A DNA stretch of 64,000 bases from Diphasiastrum complanatum. Lineage: Eukaryota; Streptophyta; Lycopodiopsida; Lycopodiales; Lycopodiaceae. Shown here in pieces: positions 36,001-44,308 of the stretch; position 1 is the first letter of the stretch; every line of letters starts with the position of its first letter. The notes under the pieces were generated by a model, which worked only from the letters and a program-made list of their open reading frames with translations, was not told the origin of the DNA and did no database searches. The translations under genes and the position numbers were made by a program. The stretch lies in the NCBI GenBank assembly GCA_029204225.1, contig CM055097.1:13686721-13750720 (forward strand), written 5' to 3'.

Positions 36001-39000
36001 ACGGGCGGTTCTTGATGAACATTAGGCTCTAAACTTGACGAGGTGTTGGGCAGGTCGAAACTGGTTGATTGCTGCCCCTTATCTCCAACAATAGAAGATG
36101 GTACCAAATTTGGAAAAACTTCAACATTCACACTATGTGGGCTGTCCCCCTTCAAGATATGAGTTGGGGCCACATCCAATGAATTCTTTTCATCAAAATG
36201 CACATCACGACTAAGAATAATCTTATTAGTGCTCAAATTGAACAGCCTATAGCCTTTGCTAACACTACTATAGCCAACAAAATTGCATTTAACTCCTTTA
36301 TCTTCAAGCTTTGTACGAAGTTTATCTGGAACAAAAGCATAAGCCGTACAACCAAAAATGCGAAAGTGAGAGATTGTAGGCTTCTTTCCATACCAAACTT
36401 CATAAGGAGTTAATACTTTCAATGCTTTAGTAGGACAACGATTGCTTATGTATGCTGTCGTTATAATCGCTTTAGCCCAAAACTTGTGAGGCAGCCCCTT
36501 TGCTTTGAGCATGCAACGGGCCATCTCCATGAGTGTGCGATTCTTTCGTTCGGCAACACCATTTTGTTGAGGCGTATAGGGAGTTGTCATTTGATGTAGA
36601 ATTCCCTTTTCTCGAAGAAATGCACCGAACATATTCTTAATGTATTCCCCTCCTCGATCGGTGCGTAGGGTCTTCAAAGAATGCCCAAACTGATTTTCCA
36701 CCATTGTTAGAAAATCTTTGAAACGTTGAAAAACTTCCGATTTAGCCTTCATAGGATAGATCCATGTAAAACGGGAAAAGTCATCAATAAAAGTCACAAA
36801 ATAGATGCACTTTCCAATGGATTCGGTCCTCATTGGACCACAAACATCACTATGAACCAAATCAAATTTATCAAGAACCCTTCTACTTCCATCAATTTCC
36901 TTTGAAACTTTCCAAGTATGCACCCCTCGCATACATGCCCTTCCGGCTGCTCAATAGTAGGAATGTCTTCTACCATATTAAATGTCTTCAGCTTCTTCAA
37001 ACTTGCAAAGTTGAGATGCCCAAACCTTGCGTGCCACAATTCAGCCAACTCCAATGATTGTGGTGTAGAAGCAACAAGACGTGTAGAGAGAATTCGTCGC
37101 TCATAGGTATCCATAATGAATAAGCCAGCATGCATCGTTCCCGAAACAATAATCAAGAGTGATCTTTTAGGATCCTTGACAGGACACTTATCTTCTTTGA
37201 ACTCAACAACTAGTCCTTGCTTCAACATAGTTGAAACCGAAAGAAGATTCTTCTTGATTCTCGGAACATAAAGCACATTCTTAATGTACTTTTTTTCACC
37301 ATTAGGCAAAATGATGGCTACAATTTTAATTCCATGAATAGAATAAGATGCATCATCCGCACATTGTACCTTACTTCCATTTTGCACTTTTACTAATTTA
37401 GTAAATGCTTCTTTGCGAGAAGTCATATGACGAGTAGCACCACTATTAATCACCCATTCAATGGGCTGAAAATCAGCAACTTGCAAAACAGAATCTGAAT
37501 TTCTCATAGATGTAGTAGTACTAGTAGAAGCAATATTAGACACAAAAGCATAGTCTTGGTTGAAGAGATCACCACTAGCTTCAAGCTCTTGCTCCAAAGT
37601 AGCAAGTGAAGCACTAGTATCAATTCCTTTACTGTCCTCTTTCGCAAGCTTCTTCTTACAATCCTTAATGAAGTGCCCATACCTTTTGCAATAATGGCAC
37701 TTCCCTTTCTTCTTTTGAGTGTTGACATCTTGACCTCCAACGGGCTTTTGCTCATCCTTGGAAGGAGGCTTCCCCTTTCCTTTTGACTTGCCTTTGCCCT
37801 TGCCTTTCGTGAAAAAAGCTTGATCTTGTTGAGTGTCACCCGCAAAGTTTTGCCTCATGCTCCTCTTGAAGAAGCAGCCCAACAAGTTCATCAAAGGAGA
37901 GTTGCTGTCCCCTAAGAGAGATACTCAAAGATGAAACAAATGGAAGATAAGATGAAGGTAATGAGTTGAGAGTAGTGGAAACAAATTGAGCATCCTCAAT
38001 TATCTCATCAATATTGAGAAGCTCCTCACGAAGATCCTTGATCTTCGTCAAGTGATTGGTCACTTGATCCCCTTCTTGCATCTTCAACAAAGAAAGCTGA
38101 TTTATGAGATACACCACTCTTGCTGGATTTTTGACTCTATACATAGTATAAAGTGTATCCCACGCACTTTTAGATGTCTTACAAGACCTAATATGACGTA
38201 AGATAGATCTTTTCATAGCAAGAGCAACCATAGAATGTGCTTGTGCATCCCTTTTATCCCACTTCTTTTGTTCTTCCGAAGATGGAGAAGATGATGTTGA
38301 TGATGATGATCCACGAGGTGTAGGAGGTGCCAAAGACGGAGGCCTTTCCTCATCACCATTGACCAAATCCCACAGCCCTTTCGCTATGAGAAGATTCTTC
38401 ATCATGTAACTCCACAAGGAGTAGTTTGTGCCATCCAACCAATCTTCACTAAACAAAGAACCGATAGCTTCCGATTCTTTAGCCATTACTTCCAACAAAA
38501 TTTCAGCTTGTAGTAGATAGGAAAGAGAGCCTTTCCACAACCAAATCTACTCAAAAATTTGCAGCAAACAAAGAGCTGAAAGTAGGAGCACAAGATATCT
38601 TTCAATCTGCAACCAAAGTGCCCAGAAGATAATGGATAGATGGCTGTCTTTCTGCACAAAAAAACCAGCTTCTTGAAAATAAGGTTAGCTTCGATTGAAG
38701 CCTACACCGAAACCCAATTAGGAAGCCAAATAGTGTGATCAACACACACTCCAATAGGGCTGTTGAAAGCACCCTACTACTTGTTGAGAATCTGCAAATT
38801 TTCAGCCACAAGTTGACCTAACCCTGAATAGGGTTTGCTGAATTTTGGGCGCCCTCCTACACAAATGCAAACCTGAAAACAAAAACAGCAAGATAAGGAG
38901 ACACCACAACCAAAAATCAGTTGCAGATTTTTGGGCACCCTCCTCCAAACAAAACTTGTTGAAAACTGGTTGCATAAAAATCAGATTTGAGATTCTGATT

Positions 39001-42000
39001 TTTGGGTGCCAAAAATTGCTCCTCCAAGATCTCTGATGGCCGCCCTCCTTCAACCTGAAAAGAGACAAAAAAGCTGATCCAAACTCCACTTGAAAAGATC
39101 AGCAAGATGTTAAAATTTCACAACAAAAAGTAGAGAAGCTCCTCTTCTGGTAGGGCACCAACAAACAAGCTTGTTGCAGATCCGGAAGCTTTGATACCAT
39201 GTTAGAAATCCATAAATCATAATATGGATGGATAGATTAGGATTCGAACCCAAGACCTCCCTCATACCGGATGGGATGCTCTACCACTGAGCTATCCGCC
39301 CTGTTTGATAGTTCTCTCTAGAGTGTGGATTGATATTCCAACATATATCAGGATGGTAGACCGGTTGCTTTTGAAAGCAAGAAGTTGGACCCTGCTCAAA
39401 GGCGGTATTCCACCTATGACAATGAACTTTTTGTTGTTATTTATGGCCTGAACGTTTGGAGACATTATTTGTATGGCTCCCAGTTTACCATAGTTACTGA
39501 CCATCAAGCGTTAAAGTATATTAACGATGCGGTCGACCTTAGAGGTCGTAAGGCCAGATGGTCAGAGATGCTCCAAGAATTTCATTTTGATATTGAGTAC
39601 CGGAAAGGTACTTCTAATAGTGTCGTGGATGCCTTAAGCCGGATTGGAGAGGTTGATCAGTTAAGCTTTTTTGAGATCCAATCTGAGTTGTATCTGTCCT
39701 TAAGAGATTTGTGTAAGACGATAGGTACTTCGGTCGTATTTGGCTTGACCGATGACTCGTGAACCTGCATGGTTGCCACGTGTCATGATCTAGGTGTGCA
39801 CATGGCTTGGAGTCTCTCTCCTTGGAGGTATACAAGGGGAGGAGGACTCATTTACCATCCATTCTATCTACCTAGGAGGAGGTGGATGGAGAGCGTGTGC
39901 ACGGCCAGGATGTATGCTAGTGTGAGGTAGGAGATGACTGAGAGCCTAGGCGGTGATATGGGACGCCGTTTAGGATGGAAGTCGGATCCAGCTTGATACG
40001 GTCACAGGCCAAGGCATGGAGGGTGGACTCGCATTAGGTCCTACGGTGGGTTGGAACGTGAATCGTTCAATCTCTTGTGGTTAACCGGCACTTGGAGGTT
40101 TGCAGTAAGTAGGGATTGTAACAGTGCCACTTCTCCATGCAGGAGAAACATAACCCGCCGCTTTTGGCCTTGTCAAAGTCAGCTCTCTCCAACCAAGGGC
40201 GCTTCTTTTTCTTTCCCGAAGGGAAAGCTTCGTCAACAACTCTCTCTTTGCGCTTTTTAAAGGAAGGGCCCGAAGAGGGTTTGTCCATGGACTCAGGCTT
40301 TTGTTGCTCTTTGCGGGTCATTTTGTGCGTATCGTCGAAAATTTCAGCGAAACGCACCACATCCTCAAGGGATTGTGGCTGATTGCGGCGGACTTCCAAC
40401 TGATACTCTTTGGGCAAGCCCAAAATAGAATGCAGCTTAAGGAGAACTTCGTCAATGCGGTTAACAAACCACGAAGCAGCTTCTTGGAAGTCTTGCAAAT
40501 AGACATCTAAGGGTTTCGTCCCCATTTGCAATGTAGCAAATCGACGATAATACTCAAAATCGTCGAGGACTGGCATAAAGGATTGTAGCACACTCCTTAA
40601 GATCCTGCCACCATAAGTATGCTTTTCCGCGCAAAAACATAATAGCAATAGCAATCCGGGAGCTGTTTGGCAGATTGTGCATGGAAAAATGAGATGTCCA
40701 CCGATCAAAGCCAAGCCAAGACCACGTCCTGGTGTCTGTCCTTTTTCTCCCCAGTGAAAAACTCCGGGGTAAACATCGGGTTGAGGAGTGCCTGCCCGAG
40801 ATTGGGACATAGCCCTCAACTTCTCCGCCCGTTTATGCTTAGAGTGCATGTCGACAATCTGTTCTTGCAACAGATTTATCGCACGCGTTATTTGCTCCAT
40901 GTCAGTCCTCGCGGGACTTGGAGCTTGAGTAACATCCATAGGGGTGTCCATGGCAATAGCAAAGTGTAGGGAAAAGCTAGATGAAAAACGAGGAGCAACA
41001 GTGTCCAAACCGTTAAAAACTGACAACTATAGCACAAAAGCCCAAGAAAATAAGCAAACTTGAGCTTATAGAGCACTCAAAAACAACTTGGGAAAATGGG
41101 GTGAAGGAATGTGATCGTACGCTCCTTTACCCCCTCTCCTAAGCTTCTCTCCTTCATGCAAAAGGGACAACTGGGGCCCAAGAAAGGCCCCATTTGTCCC
41201 TTCTAGAACTTCCTCACCATGTGGGACCACCATAGGGTGCCACATGGCCCATGGATCCCAATAAGATATTAAACTAAGTTAAGGGATCTGCAGGTACAGA
41301 GAGGGAGGAGGAGGAAGTATGATAAAAAAAGGATAGGGGTCCAAGAATTTATCTTGGTTCAATCTTTTAAGCAAAGATTAAAAGCCTTTAATGGGCTTTC
41401 CCTCAAACGGTATAAAATTTTTAACTTAGAAGCAAAGGTTTTTTTCAAACTCATAACTTAAGTTCTCAAACATTTTATTAAACTTTTGCTTCAAGTATTT
41501 TGTTTCTATGGGGAAGCGTACACTTCCCCTCCCCCAAAAAGTCACATCGATGGATGAGGAGGGGGAAGTACAAAGTACTCCCCCCCCCCCCCCCTCTCTT
41601 TAAAAAGGAAAAACAAGTGGGCCAGGGTAGCTGCTGCCTCATGAAAAAAATAGATTCAAAGGGGGAAGGAACCCCCCACCCTCCCCCCGTTTATGCTTAG
41701 AGTGCATGTCGACAATCTGTTCTTGCAACAGATTTATCGCACGCGTTATTTGCTCCATGTCAGTCCTCGCGGGACTTGGAGCTTGAGTAACATCCATAGG
41801 GGTGTCCATGGCAATAGCAAAGTGTAGGGAAAAGCTAGATGAAAAACGAGGAGCAACAGTGTCCAAACCGTTAAAAACTGACAACTATAGCACAAAAGCC
41901 CAAGAAAATAAGCAAACTTGAGCTTATAGAGCACTCAAAAACAACTTGGGAAAATGGGGTGAAGGAATGTGATCGTACGCTCCTTTACCCCCTCTCCTAA

Positions 42001-44270
42001 GCTTCTCTCCTTCATGCAAAAGGGACAAATGGGGCCTAGAACTTCCTCACCATGTGGGACCACCATAGGGTGCCACATGGCCCATGGATCCCAATAAGAT
42101 ATTAAACTAAGTTAAGGGATCTGCAGGTACAGAGAGGGAGGAGGAGGAAGTATGATAAAAAAAGGATAGGGGTCCAAGAATTTATCTTGGTTCAATCTTT
42201 TAAGCAAAGATTAAAAGCCTTTAATGGGATTTCTCTCAAACGGTATAAAATTTTTAACTTAGAAGCAAAGGTTTTTTTCAAACTCATAACTTAAGTTCTC
42301 AAACATTTTATTAAACTTTTGCTTCAAGTATTTTGTTTCTATGGGGAAGCGTACACTTCCCCTCCTCCAAAAAGTCACATCAATGGATGAGGAGGGGGAA
42401 GTACAAAGTACCCCCCCCCCCCCTCTTTTTAAAAAGGAAAAACAAGTGGGCCACAGCAGCTGCTGCCTCATGAAAAAAATAGATTCAAAGGGGGAAGGAA
42501 CCCCCCACCCTCCCCCCCCCCCCCCCCCCCCCCGACTGCGGACTATTACAGAGGTGGCCTGAGGGCGCCATACCGTGCCTATCCGTGTGACAGCCGTACC
42601 AGCACCTCCCCCAACCAAAAGCCGTACCAGAGGCCTGCCTGTGGGACTGTGCAGTTTGCAGGTCTAATTAAAAAAAAAAAAAATCAAGGGGGAAACAAAT
42701 GTTAAGAAGGGGGTTTCCTAAATTAAATAAAACCCACCATCAAACATTTCTTTTCTCCTTAAAAGAAATGGAATTTTATAACTTAAGGCGGACAAGTTTA
42801 TATCTGGTTCTTCCAAGAACCAAAAGAAAAAGGTTCAAAATAAAAGATAATGAACCTAAAAGAACGAGTTAGTAACTAGTTCTCAAACCCCAAAAAAGAA
42901 AGGCTCAACACTTTTCAAGAATAAACCTGAAACGAGTTAGTAACTAGTTCTCAAACCCCAAAAAAGAAAGGCTCAACACTTTTCAAGAATAAACCTGAAA
43001 CAAAGGTTAAAGAATAAAAACAGCCACATTCCTTGTTAAAGAATACAAAACCGCAAAAACGATAAAGGAAACGTGTGCACCTCGTAAAGGAAATCGGTTG
43101 CTCTGATACCAAATGTTACAACTCCCTTAGATCTCCGACTGCCTTGAAGGTTATCGCACACCCCATACCAGTGACGACGCACCGTATCCGCCCATCCATA
43201 GGGTCACAACCGACCCACCCCCATGCATTGAAGCTATTGACATACTCATGCCTAGTCAAGCCTCCTGCGATAATTGGCGTACCATACCACTAGCCATCGC
43301 CCTTGGCTCTCCCTAGCACACATCTCCTGGCCTGGAGATACATCCTGGCTAATGTACGTGCTCTCCATCCACCAACTCCCGGGTAGACTGAGTGAATGGC
43401 AAAAGGGAAACCCCCCCACTATATAGGCATAGCATAGTGGGTCCCATCAAGCACGGTCTTGCCGGCGACACGTGACCACCTGGCTGGTGAATATTTTTCT
43501 TTTTCCCTTTACATTCTTGTTTTAATATGAATACTTTGACTTTATTTGTTGCATTTTTCTTCTTCTGAGCTTTACTTAATGACATTACTGACTCTCAAAC
43601 CAAATGTGTGAATTTGGATTTATTTCAGTCTCACGAGTCACAAATAGGTCACAAATGGATATTATACCTATGTGTGCTTGCATTTCAAAAGTATAGGAAA
43701 AATAGTGCCGAGATTCTTTATCTTGAAGCAAAAACAACTGCCTCGACATACTTATTGACAATTTTATTGTTTTTATGTGTTGTGTCCGATAGAGTTGAAG
43801 AAGTCACTTCATGCTGTCTTTTCACAATTTGGAAAGATTCTCGACATTGTTGTGAGCAAGGCTTTGAAGCTCAGAGGACAAGCCTGGGTCGTGTTTGATG
43901 AAGTTACTGCTGCAACTAATGCTCTTCGTCAAATGCAAGGATTCCCTTTTTATGACAAACCCATGGTCAGTTTTCGTGCTCTCGTCTTTGTTTTTGTCGT
44001 GTTCCTCTCTTGAACAACATCACGAAGTTATCTCTTATTTATTCTGTATTCGTTTATTGACAGAGTATTTTGTTTAGAATTGTACGCACATTGGTGTACA
44101 TATGCTGTCAATATTTGGTGCCAAACCAGTGATATAACATAATCATGTGGATAGTATTGGAACTAGAAAGTAGAAAGTTGAAGTACAATCATGATCAAGC
44201 AACAGTGAAGGTATTATGGCCCCTCTTAAGAAGCAAATAGGTCATATGGATCTAGTGCTGCCCAAAAAGT

Positions 44271-44308
<38 letters not shown>

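Larger units (their letters stand above)
33442..39343 (-). mobile_element. Nearly complete Copia element with tRNA-bearing LTRs
   Basis: 5.9 kb, bounded by two 144-bp LTRs and a perfect 5-bp duplication (TATAT). All Copia domains are present in order on the minus strand: gag, zinc knuckle, protease, integrase, RT, RNase H. They are spread over frames because of a few stops and frameshifts. By eye the LTRs differ at only about five positions, so the insertion is younger than much of its surroundings. Confidence 0.95.
22636..43792 (+). other. U1A: Giant first coding intron of U1A/U2B'' (21,157 bp)
   Basis: Donor GTGAGC at 22636, acceptor CCGATAG at 43786-43792. Exon 1 ends with one base of a codon and exon 2 supplies the other two, giving Glu25 and an unbroken RRM. 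Native-looking intron sequence covers 22636-26301 and 43491-43792. The remaining ~17.2 kb is nested transposons. Confidence 0.9.
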
